A stretch of 64,000 bases of DNA, from the NCBI RefSeq assembly GCF_000003815.2, contig NC_049996.1, positions 6,499,731 through 6,563,730 on the forward strand, written 5' to 3'. The notes beneath the pieces were generated by a model. That model was given only the letters and a program-made list of their open reading frames with translations. It did not search any database and was not told the origin of the DNA. Origin of the DNA: Branchiostoma floridae (lineage: Eukaryota; Chordata; Leptocardii; Amphioxiformes; Branchiostomatidae). This document shows, piece by piece, positions 1 through 9,167 of this stretch. The translations under genes and the position numbers were made by a program. Each line of letters begins with the position of its first letter. The first letter of the stretch is position 1.

Positions 1-1
1 T

Positions 2-109
2 CATTGGTGTGTGAATTACTACTCTACTGGTCGTGCCGATTTTCCTATGTGGAATGACCGTGTATGTACTCTCAGCCACAGGTTCATTTGTCAAAAGCCA
101 TTAGCCTAA
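2..109 (+). CDS. C-type lectin domain protein, last exon (partial)
   Basis: The plus-strand reading frame entering from the left edge encodes the C-terminal third of a C-type lectin-like domain and stops at 107-109 (TAA). It has the WND calcium-ligand motif, followed by Cys and the closing F-I-C-Q segment, the usual CTLD disulfide pattern. It is probably a secreted or membrane-attached sugar-binding protein, but the ligand-determining EPN/QPD motif lies outside the window. The upstream splice site is not visible. It is on the opposite strand from the lectin gene at 8752-18246, so the two are convergent. Confidence 0.8.
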   Translation, partial: HWCVNYYSTGRADFPMWNDRVCTLSHRFICQKPLA

Positions 110-185
110 ATCATCCTCCTTCGCAGGCGAAACCGCTTGTCTGGGTGTACCCTGCTTTCTCAACCGTCACCCTTAGTTCCTGACC
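110..185. repeat. Interspersed repeat segment downstream of the lectin stop
   Basis: The sequence right after the lectin stop (ATCCTCCTTCGCAGGCGAAA, then a CTGTCTGG-like run to CTTAGTTCC) recurs inverted at about 1930-2030, and its TCCTACGCAG-type core recurs at about 9885. It is therefore a dispersed repeat and not unique 3' UTR. Confidence 0.55.
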
Positions 186-194
186 GCCCTGTTT

Positions 195-700
195 ATTACC
201 TTCGCCAAGAAGGTCATGTTATGGTTAGAAATTTTTTTTGTGTCCCAGTATATAGGTCAATCTCAAATAACTTTGGTAGCTGTGGATGGAATGTCGCGAT
301 ATTTGGTATTTGAGTTGCGGTTGCGTATAGCAAGGTTTTGTACGAAAATGGTACTGTTGGCGCTTTCTGTCGTGAGTGCAGCGGGGTGAGTGTGTGTGTG
401 TGTATTTGCGTACAAGATAACTTTTGACGCTGTGGATCGTTTTGCATTATATTCGGTAGTTATTTAGGGGTTTGGAAAACGACGGTCAAGTTCGATAATG
501 GGCATCCTGGCGACAAGTTGCGGTACTGCAGCGGAGTGTCGAAGTTGGCGTTATAGTTATCCTGAAGTGTCAGGTTTGCGATTTTTGGGTAGTGGATACG
601 TCTCTGGGCAGGGATTAAGTAGTGCAAATTTTGGCCTCCTGGCGGCTTGTTTTGTACTGCACCGGGCGATTTTGTCATTATCTTTGGTAGAGTATAAGTC
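195..700 (+). repeat. ACCTTCGCC-family interspersed repeat, copy 1
   Basis: It begins ATTACCTTCGCCAAGAAGG and contains phrases shared with 1492-1821, 44795-46339 and 61900-62659: 'gtcaa..aact..gctgtggatgga', 'atatttggtatttgag', 'gcggttg' and 'ctgcagcgg'. A (GT)n run lies at about 389-404. There is no coding capacity. The right boundary is uncertain. Confidence 0.6.
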
Positions 701-730
701 TAGTCTCTTTACTCAAGTGAAAAATGAGTC

Positions 731-980
731 GTCCCTCGGATAGGACGTTAAATGGAGGTCCCGTGTATGGGGAGAGCCATACCCCATGCACGTTAAAGAA
801 CCCCCACACGTGCGATGGTGCGGTGTGCGTTGGTGCAAATCCTTCTGTCGGGAGTTGGTGATTCACTTCAAATCACCCGGATGGAGGCCTGGCGAACCTC
901 TGTCTCGTATCAGCCACATGGTGAATTACATCATTCACCCGGACGGGAGACCTGGCGCATCCCCGTCTTGTAATTAGCCT
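731..980. repeat. Repeat with a tandem ~60-bp duplication
   Basis: The segment opens with a GTCCCTCGGATAGGACGTTA run and a CACGTTAAAGAACCCCC run. Two imperfect tandem units follow (about 858-920 and 921-980), each reading GTGA-TT-CA ... TCACCCGGA-GGGAG-CCTGGCG. From memory, similar wording is common in marine invertebrate repeats. The element class is not assigned. Confidence 0.45.
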
Positions 981-1491
981 ACGAAAGGGTATGTCACCCC
1001 GTAAGGGGCGGTATAACCCCGTCGTGTGTAGACATGTGCGAACATGTCTACATTTGATCACGTCGACCGATGATGATAAGTCTAGGGGGGGGTTGGTGGA
1101 TTTGCATTATTTTTGGTATGTATATACCTTAGGTAATGATTAAAATCCTGAAATGTATTGTATGCAAATCGGGGCTTAATTTACATGATAATTAGAAGAA
1201 TGTGTAAATCCTTCAATCGACCTCTTTTCTGGACAGTCAGTGCTCAGTGTCGGTAACTACATCTGTGCTCCAGGCTTGTGGAGGTCATGACATATTTGTG
1301 TCAGCAAAACATAGATGTTATTGTTGCAAACACATTGTTTATTAGTTCTCACTTTGCAAGCGCCATGTTATTTGTTTGTGCACTATGGGAAGGGGTTTCT
1401 CCATTTTGATGTGAAGGGGTGTTTTCCCCCTTATTTTGGTGATGCTTATGTGGCAGGGAAAAGTGGAAGCTTGGTGGTTTGTGGCCTTTTC
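981..1491. other. Intergenic, no recognised feature
   Basis: There is a small palindrome around TAGACATGTGCGAACATGTCTA (1028-1049). Otherwise I see no gene or clear repeat, and the short reading frames do not resemble a protein I know. Confidence 0.5.
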
Positions 1492-1821
1492 ATTACCTTC
1501 GCCAAGAAGATTAAACTTTTGGTTAAGGCTTAAGCCATAGTGTTAGGTGAGTCTTTATGTAGGTCAACAGTATAACTGGAGATCTGATTGATAGATTTTC
1601 ATGATACTTGGTATTGAGTAGCGGTCGCAGAAACAAAGGTTGAGTTTGAAAATGGTTCGCCCGGTATCTTCCGTCGGTACTGCAGCGGGCTCTGTGTGAG
1701 TGTGTGTGAGTGCGGATAACATAACTTGAGAAGCTATAAAACCTTTAAGTCATTGACAAAGGCATTCTCCATAACAACCCTTGATTGTCTGGCGAAGGTA
1801 TGTGTTTCGTGGAACTCTAGT
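1492..1821 (+). repeat. ACCTTCGCC-family interspersed repeat, copy 2
   Basis: It starts ATTACCTTCGCCAAGAAG and ends GGCGAAGGTATGTGTTTCGTGGAACTCTAGT, here broken as GGCGAAGGTA (1791-1800) plus the downstream phrase. The ends are inverted relative to each other. The same end phrase closes the copy at 46312-46339, which supports these boundaries. Confidence 0.65.
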
Positions 1822-1879
1822 AAATATTAATGAGATTACCCTTATATATGCGGGACCCCTTTTGAATACTGACAGGCCT

Positions 1880-2030
1880 ATTCTCTGACTGGCTGACAGC
1901 TTTTTTGGGGGAGCTTTTTTTGGGTTCCATGGAACTAAGACTGACGGTTGTGAAAGCAGGGTACCCGGGTACATCCAGACAGGCGGTTTCGCCGTTGGAT
2001 GTCCCTGCGTAGGAGGATGGCCTAAATATA
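1880..2030 (-). repeat. MITE-like repeat (inverted relative of 110-185)
   Basis: It contains CTCTGACTGGCTGACAGC at the left and CCCTGCGTAGGAGGATGGCC at the right. A related piece at about 9885-9985 has TCCTACGCAG and CTGTCAGCCAATCAGAGA in the opposite orientation. Three copies in the window support a dispersed short element. Confidence 0.5.
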
Positions 2031-3154
2031 AAAAAGAAGTCCAGAAAAACATGTTGGCTCTTACTGAGCTTCCCCTTATTGAAATAATTTATCTGAATTT
2101 TTAATTGAAATGTGTGCATTTTAGATATCAAACACTTTCTGATCTCTGCCTTTTTAAAGTTTTTTACTATCTTATGTTGGGAGCAAAAAAAATCAAACGC
2201 CGTTTTGTTATTCGTAAAACGCCTCTTTCTTATAACATGACAACATCTGCATGTCATTTTTGTTGTCATTTTTTTCACAATCATTAACCCTTGCCTTTTT
2301 GAGAGTCCTATAGCTACAGGGTTGGTGAGTAAGGCTCCCATTCATAATCAAACTGTACGTTCGCAAAAGTTGCTGGGGATATGCCAGATACATGTACATT
2401 TATGATTAGTCAAGATCAGTCTTTTATTATACTGTGTGGTATACAAATTGAATATAAAGCATTGCATAGTCAATGTTGTAAGGGCTACTCTTAGTATGAC
2501 CAGATAGTGTCTGTCAGCAAGATCTGCCATAGATTGCCTGGATGGACTTGTTTGATATTAAAAGTATGTGGGTATATCTTTGGAAGACAATGAAATACTA
2601 TGAATAATTTTCTCTAGACGTTGTATAGGGGATGCTGTACTTGATTAAGTCAAGTGGATTGTGTCTATATCGTGTGCTTGTGCTATTCGTTAGTGGTTGC
2701 CTGGCTGTGGTGTCGTTTGTGTCAGAAGTTATGTCTTGGAAAAATAATATGTATGGAAGGAGACCACGAAAAGACCTGGCGAGCAAAGAATCATGAAAGG
2801 AGGGAGGTACAATAACTTTCAAGTGTCCATTCCAAGACACCGTGCGGATGTTTGTTGCCATTGTTTAGAATTGATTTTATAGTTTTGTAATTATATGTCT
2901 AGGACATTTGATACTTCAGAAATATTTTTAACACTAGTACTGTTTCAATTTTCTAAATATTTCCCTGGTCCTGTAAAACTTTGGAAATATTCATGGTGTA
3001 CGAGGGTAGGTCTTGATAAGACAAAGAAATGCTAAATTAAGATGAGGCCTGCTAGTTCATCGTGTTGTCGCAAATTTTTTTTTCGGTCGTGAACACAATG
3101 CTCTTTATGACATAGGGATGAGTTTAGTATCACTTCAAAAACGAAGGCATGCAC
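2031..3154. other. Intergenic, no recognised feature
   Basis: AT-rich sequence. Reading frames on both strands are short and lack recognisable motifs. I saw no repeat shared with the rest of the window. Confidence 0.5.
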
Positions 3155-3300
3155 TACTGTAAATGCATTTAAGTTTGCTGTGGTTTTAAGTTAGCGGTAG
3201 CGCCATAGTCTGTAGTCTCATACTATAATGGAACAATGTTTGCAAAGTTCGCGGTGAAGTGGCCACCGCGAAAACCGCGAACATTTCTGCATTTACAGTA
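3155..3300. mobile_element. MITE, TACTGTAAATGCA family, copy 1
   Basis: A 146-bp element. TACTGTAAATGCATTTAAG at the left faces CATTTCTGCATTTACAGTA at the right as terminal inverted repeats. The interior has GTGGTTTTAAG and ACCGCGAAAACCGCGAAC, which recur inverted in the copies at 63151-63368 and about 29584-29669. It has no coding capacity. Confidence 0.75.
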
Positions 3301-4213
3301 TCTCACTGTAGAATTTATAGTATGTCAATGTAGAATAATGTAATAAGACGTATACGTAGGTTACTTTGAAAAAAACGTAGAGGACCTAAACGAAAATGGT
3401 AATGTTTCAAAAGTCATAGCGGCCGCTGTCCGAGTGTATATGGAAATATATACACATTATGTAGGTCTAAGGTCTTTTTGTTGTGTCACAGACAGTTGTT
3501 TACACCTATGAAGCGAGGTCAAACCTGGCAGCGGTAAATCTTAAGATGAATCGAGCATCTTATTTTCATGTCACCTTCATCGCAGCTAATTTTCAAGCAG
3601 ATACGATCTGCTTTGAGATCACATCGCAGCAGCTGTCTGACTAATATGCACAAAAAACACAAGACAAACAGAAGTATTCATCAAACAAACGCCCAAAAGC
3701 ACTACGGCCCGTTCCGCAATAAGATGAAGCTTCGAGTAGAAATTAGGAACATTTCATTTAAATTTTATTATGCAAACAACTTCTCTGTACAAAAACAAAC
3801 AAATATTTTCTAAAAATCCATGAGAAAGTAACGACTTAATTAATAACGAAATGTATACTTCCTTTGTATTCTTATAGAAAAGTAACATCTTTACAACGAT
3901 TTAACTGTCTTTTGTATAAGAACTACTGTAAATCATGCATATAGGACGTATCCCAGTCACAAGTATAGCTCAAAAGCATTACTGCAGCCAACCAACTTGT
4001 AGTGAGGGAATATGTTATGTAATAAAATGTATTTAATTCTTTATTACTTTGAAAAATGTCACGCAAAGAGGCATAGCATTTTGAATAAAATTTGGAAACA
4101 CCAATTCTTCTGTTGATTCATTCATGTGTTAGCAATGTCATGTTTTATCCAGTGTTTACATAGTTAACAACATTCTAATGTGGGAGAAAATTAGTGGTCG
4201 AAAACCAGCAAAT
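3301..4213. other. Intergenic, no recognised feature
   Basis: AT-rich. One 81-codon frame (3568-3813, plus strand) lacks any family resemblance, and I take it as chance. No repeats are shared with the rest of the window. Confidence 0.45.
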
Positions 4214-4543
4214 TATGTACTTTGTACGTTTATGAAGGTTAGACATCCAGGTAAGCAATATTCAAATACAATTCAATCTCTACAACTGGATAAAAAACGG
4301 ATATTTACTTCCGGACGTTTCGAGTGACTTCTTCAGCAAAAAAGGAATGAACTAGTCAGAACAATTCGAGACCAGTACAGCTAACTAGAAAAAACTGGTT
4401 TAACCACTAAATTGTTAGGGTCATATGCAAAAGTTACAAAAAAACAAGAAGAGTGATGGATGTCACTCGAAACGTCCGGAAGTAAATATCCGTTTTTTAT
4501 CCAGTTGTAGAGATTGAATTGTATTTGAATATGTACTTTGTAC
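4214..4543. mobile_element. Long inverted-repeat element with hammerhead-like sequence (possible Penelope-type fragment)
   Basis: Two arms of about 70 nt, 4259-4328 and 4462-4532, are essentially perfect reverse complements, separated by a ~133-nt loop. Outside them a 14-nt direct repeat (TATGTACTTTGTAC) occurs at 4214-4227 and 4530-4543, as a target-site duplication would. Read on the minus strand, the left arm and its flank contain GCTGAAGAAGTCACTCGAAA, resembling the CUGANGA...GAAA core of hammerhead ribozymes found in Penelope-like retroelements. Stem II would be poor, so ribozyme activity is doubtful. The class assignment is inference. Confidence 0.6.
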
Positions 4544-4861
4544 TATCAAAACTGGATTGATTGATCGGCATTCAGTATAATGCATTTATAGCAACAAGTA
4601 AAAGTTTATAATCATTTCCCCTTATTCTACTTTTATATACTGGTTATTCTGAGATAAATTATTTTCGAATAGGGCAATGGGGTGATTTTGAATGAAGGAT
4701 TTTTCAAGCAGAGAGGATGTAGCGTTTCAAAACACGCCTCTTTATGGTGCAGAGAAGGATCCTTGTTTTGATAATTTAACCTAATCCACAGTGGGCTTCT
4801 ACCGGTAATACACGTTTGTGGTAAGAATCATATTAATATGACCTTTTGACTTTGCAAATAA

Positions 4862-5130
4862 GGTCCTCATTTTCCAAAATTGTCTCAGTTAATCATCTTC
4901 TCCACCCATCGAGCTGCTCAGCTGTTCGGTTGTTAAAACCTGAAAAGTTAGCAACTGGTTTAAGGACAGTTTATCAAAGACGCAAGGGGGGGCATTATCG
5001 AGCTTGACCTTGTTTTACGGAGCCGTATTCTCCTACAAAACATCGTCAGGATCCATCCAAGACTTATCTCGTTTTGCTGTTCACAGACATAACGTTACAT
5101 AAACACACCCATATCATAACCCTCTCGGCA
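4862..5130 (-). repeat. Degenerate ACCTTCGCC-family repeat
   Basis: The minus strand carries the family phrases: ATCGTCAGGATCCATCCAAG, the 'gcataacgtta'-like tail, and CTCATTTTCC near the start. Sequence matches are partial and the boundaries approximate. Confidence 0.4.
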
Positions 5131-5230
5131 AAAAAACAGGTGGCAAGAATGCCAAAATTTGTAATTTTCTAGGTCTAAACGTTATCGTGTTGCAGATCAA
5201 TTTACTGTTCCATAAGAGCCTTGGGTGTTG

Positions 5231-6046
5231 TTGCGCCCCGAACCGTGCTTTGCCACAAACCGTGCCCAGGCACGGTTTGGGGCAGACTCCGCGTGTCCCA
5301 AACCGTGCCTGGGGCAAAAGCACGGTTTGGGACACGCGGGGACTGCCCCGAACCGTGCCCGATCGCGCACAGTTCTAGGCACACAGGGGACCTTGTCCCA
5401 TACTGTGCTTTGGGGCGGAGCTTAGTGTTTTTAGGGGAGGAGTCTGTCCAACGTGCTTTTTTTCCTGCAGCCCCATCTTTGTTTTTCCGGGCGCTGTGAT
5501 GAGGAAGAATCAACGTGATTCAACGCTAGTCTTGTAGCAGTTACAGACTTAGAGTTGATGTGGCAAAAACAGACGGATGCCTTAGCACTAATTTCTACAA
5601 CAATGATATATATATATATATATCCAAGACTGTAGATTTAACCACAAGGCACGGTTCTGGGTAAAATACGGATTCAGTTCGTTGTGTCAGACCTCAGTGC
5701 ACAATCTGAAGCACAGTTTGTGCCCCGAACCGTGCTTTGCCCCAAACCGTGCCTGGGCACAGTTCGGGGCAGTCCCCTCGTGTCCCAAACCGTGCTTTTG
5801 CCCCAGGCACGGTTCTGGACACGCGGGGACTGCCCCAAACCGTGGCAAACTGCCAAACTTTTCCAAGTCTCGAAACAAAATCTCGCAAGATCAAGCCTTA
5901 TTTGGAAACATGGGCGTGAATAATTAGTTATCACTATCCCGTCAGTCATAGTGATTGACAGCGCTTCTGGGCACAGACCTGGGCAGTCGGGCTGTGCCCC
6001 ATTCCGTGCCTGAATGGGCACGGAACGGGGCAGGCACGGGTTGGGG
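5231..6046. repeat. AACCGTGC / GCACGGTT palindrome clusters
   Basis: Two clusters (5231-5411 and 5649-5850) plus a weaker third (5960-6046) are built from AACCGTGC and its complement. Each main cluster holds a hairpin. In the first, 5279-5308 pairs with 5320-5349 around an 11-nt loop; in the second, 5766-5795 pairs with 5807-5836. The arms run GGGGCAG..CC-CGTGTCCCAAACCGTGC. The ~240 nt between clusters lack the motif but contain an (AT)n run at 5602-5622. Overlapping reading frames on all frames are artefacts of the repeat. Terminal inverted repeats were not found. Confidence 0.75.
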
Positions 6047-6157
6047 CACGACAGGTGTGTTGTATTTGCTTTTTACGGTGAAGAACTGCCACCTAGCGAT
6101 TTCTAGGGAAACGTCATTGTATTTCGGAGGGTAGTGACGTATAACGACATTGTATAT

Positions 6158-7051
6158 TAGGCCATGTTGATTTGATTATATGGATGACATCTACGCTCGC
6201 ACCAATTTTCGGCCGTTTCCAAAAAAAAAAGTTTTCGACCCCACAATAAATTGTGCAAAGCAGCTGTAAAATGAGCACAAATATTCTGTAGATTGAAAAA
6301 AAGTATCAGAAAACAGATAACTTATCATAGTCTAATGCCATAGAATGCCAAAATAAATCTAAAGTCAAAGAATAAGATGTGAAAGGACAGAAAGAAAAAA
6401 ATCTACTGTTGGTAGGGGGAGGTACCAGTACAGAAAATTCAGGTCCAGTTCAGGTCCAGATGATCAATTTCAGGTCCGGATCTGAACCTGGACCTGATTG
6501 TCTGTGGAAACTTGAGAACTGGCATTACTCAAAACAATGGTAATTGGTCAGTTTTGCTACAAAGGAATCTGTTTGGTGGATTATTGGACTCCCACTGGCA
6601 TTCAAAAATCCCATCTCCAAGTAATTAAGGCTCACTGTCTCTGTACCTTTGACTGTAGAAACTTGGTACAATTGACTATAAACTCTACTTGACTTCCTCT
6701 TGTTGTCTTCTTGGCCCCCGGTAAGACCCAAAATGCCTGCCGACATAGTGTGTCCATTTTGTAATTGGTGAAACCTGTTCCTCTGATTTTTCCAGGTCTG
6801 TTTTTTTTTCGGATTGGTCCAAGAAGAAAAAAAAAATGTCTTGCAGCCGTATAATGCAGTCCCCGCGTGTCCTACACCTAACTGTTGGTATACCATACTA
6901 TGTGTGCTTAGTCCCATGTTCAACCTTCCTGGCCACTTTGATTTCATACTGGAGGCAACTTTTTTTGGCCAAACTTTTTTTATTCGCTCCCTCGCATCAG
7001 GTATGGAGTTCCCAGGGGATGTCATCCATATAATCAAATCAACATGGCCTA
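6158..7051. mobile_element. TIR element, GGCCATGTTGATTTG family, copy 1
   Basis: The left end TAGGCCATGTTGATTTGATT continues ATATGGATGACATC. The right end is its inverse (GATGTCATCCATATAATC ... CATGGCCTA). The TIRs are about 35 bp with almost no mismatch. The interior shares TTTTTTTGGCCAAAC and GCTCCCTCGCATCAG-like phrases with copies at 21785-22230 and 47954-48385. I found no transposase, so it is probably non-autonomous. Confidence 0.8.
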
Positions 7052-8640
7052 AACGTTACCAGAAAGCCTGGGACGGTTGACTGCAGGTCAATGACCCCGA
7101 GTGAACCTGACGTCGTCATGGAAACCAGATAGCCTCCGTAGTAGGTTTACCTGGCTTTTGGTCTTTTACGTTCTGTTTTCTAGTTCTAGCTGGTTATACC
7201 CGATCGTGCATGTGTATGTAGGGGGAGGGGGTGTTCTGACAAAATTGACAGTCGAAAAAGCTAAAACTATTCCAAACATCAAGCCTTCAACCAATTATCG
7301 GACGCAGGGCTGCACATTTAACTTACGACATGAACAACCTATCGTATGTCCGGATCGGGGTGGGGATGGGGGTGTGTGTGTGTGTGTGTGTGTGTAATAA
7401 ACAAACAAACAAACAAACGGACAAATAAAATTGAGAGCAGTTAATATATATTTGTGCATTGTCTAATACAGCTCCTAAATGCTAACTGTCTTGTTTGCTT
7501 TTCAAAACTGTTTAACAATATCTAGATCAAGACAGAAGTAAAGTTAAAAGTTACAAGTTGCAAGTGTATGGCCTTTTTTCATGTAATATACTCATACTTA
7601 CTATCACGCCAAACTCACTTTGCCGTGCAAAATGCTACATGAAGTAGGTTTCATTAGGGCAAGTACAATGTAGCCAATTCCTGACTCTGTACATGAATGT
7701 TTATCTCTTAAATACGAAACAGTGGTCATCATATCATCATCAGCATCACTGAGGTTATGCATTGTTAACAATAACACCGTTACAAAGTTCAAACATTCCA
7801 CTAATTCATAAACATTTTCATTTCTAGCTCTTTTCTTTTTCCACATTGGCAACGTAACTAACCACAGGGTACATGGAATTCTAATGTTATAAAAAGGCTG
7901 TTCCATAGGCATTGCGGAAGCTTTAATTTGTTGTCAGTCGCATGTTAGTAAATCATGTCAATGAAAAAAAATTGTTATAAGCTATCGGAACAAATCTACG
8001 AATACACCTCAGAAGATAGTGCATGACTAAGCCCCTCAGACACTAAGATACTAAGATAGCTAAAAATAGAAGTAGAATAAACATCAGGCAGCACACAAAT
8101 GCCTCAATAGTACCAGTATAAGCCATTTCAGACATTCCGGTTGAATCCTGCTTACCTCTGGACATTGCACTCAATGAGACTCATGATCAGTGCACCTGTA
8201 ACGTTAGGCTTCTTGACGCGCACTGCCCAGTGTCGTCCATTTGAGGAGTTTTTTTTTTCCAAATTCATGGCTTTAATGTGGACTGGAAAGAGGGAGACAT
8301 AGGGGAGTGACAATTTACTACCCTAACACCACGATGGTGAACGAAAATGAGAGAAATATTTAACTCTGGATTTGTAAATGGAGATCAAGATTTAAACATA
8401 ATCGTAATAGCAGGGTAACCTAGAAGCAGTGTTTGTAACCTAGGGCAGTTAGGGATACTAAGTCGACACAAGTTGGTTTAAAACTGCAATATTTTCAATA
8501 ACAAACCGCCACATTTTCAAATTTTCATTTTTTTTGCAGTTTAAAACCGCCGTCCGTCAACTTGGCATGCCTAGATTACCTGATTATATATATATTGTAT
8601 AGTGGTGACCTAGCGTTATAGGCTCGGTATAGTTTTTTGT
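7052..8640. other. Intergenic with (GT)n and (AAAC)n microsatellites
   Basis: A (GT)n run at about 7371-7396 is followed by (CAAA)n at about 7400-7419. No gene or shared repeat is evident. The 102-codon minus-strand frame at 7604-7912 has no recognisable motif. Confidence 0.5.
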
Positions 8641-8648
8641 AGAAGAGG

Positions 8649-8654
8649 TTTAAT
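8649..8654 (-). terminator. Candidate poly(A) signal of the lectin gene
   Basis: ATTAAA on the minus strand, about 100 nt past the lectin stop codon. It is the common variant of AATAAA, and no canonical hexamer was seen closer. This is position and motif evidence only. Confidence 0.35.
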
Positions 8655-8751
8655 TTTGTTCATTGGATTAAACAGTTTCTACAAAAGAAATCGGAAATTT
8701 GAACAAGTTGGACGACAATGGGTAGCGCTACGAAAGCCGACTCGTGTCTGC

Positions 8752-9167
8752 CTAGGGGGACCCTGCGTCGACTTCGCACACATATTTATGAACTGTAAAG
8801 CATCGCACATCGTTCCACTTGTAGCCATATTTTGCTCTCCACTCTACACAGTCCTCACGAGAGTGTTGATTGTTAGGTTCCCCTTGGTTCCAGTTGTTCC
8901 AGCCCGTGCCGAGTGGCGTCCCGTCCTCCCACACAAATGATCCCTCCTCCTCCCGATCTGCCAGTCCGAACCAGACCGAACCAGAGGAGCCATTAGGGTA
9001 CATGACGTTGATCTGTTCGACCAGGAAAGCGTTGGTTGCGTTGTCTTTAGGCATGGCCAGATGCCCACCGGCAGCCTTACAGGAAAGCCTGGCGTCATTG
9101 TAGTTCTTACTCTCGGTAGAGAAGTTGAAGCACCTGTTTTGGAACTGTACATAACCGCTAGGGCAGC
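8752..9167 (-). CDS. Lectin exon 4: C-type lectin domain
   Basis: Acceptor CCCCAG at 9168-9173, phase 1 entry completing a Gly codon, stop TAG at 8752-8754. It begins G-C-P-S-G-Y, a typical CTLD opening (long-form first Cys). It contains W-F-G-L-A-D, W-E-D-G-T, G-E-P-N-N (EPN, mannose-type calcium site) and K-W-N-D-V (second calcium-site motif), and ends Y-V-C-E. All residues normally needed for sugar binding are present, so calcium-dependent binding of mannose-like sugars is a reasonable family-based prediction. Confidence 0.9.

Noticed and set aside
2098-2341. Minus-strand frame upstream of the 1880-2030 repeat
   Set aside because: Lysine-rich, no motif, and partly made from a dispersed repeat.
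5197-6021. Overlapping reading frames on both strands
   Set aside because: All frames translate the same AACCGTGC repeat words, a composition effect and not coding sequence.
7367-7419. Coding end in the (GT)n tract
   Set aside because: The C-terminal V-C-V-C run is microsatellite translation.
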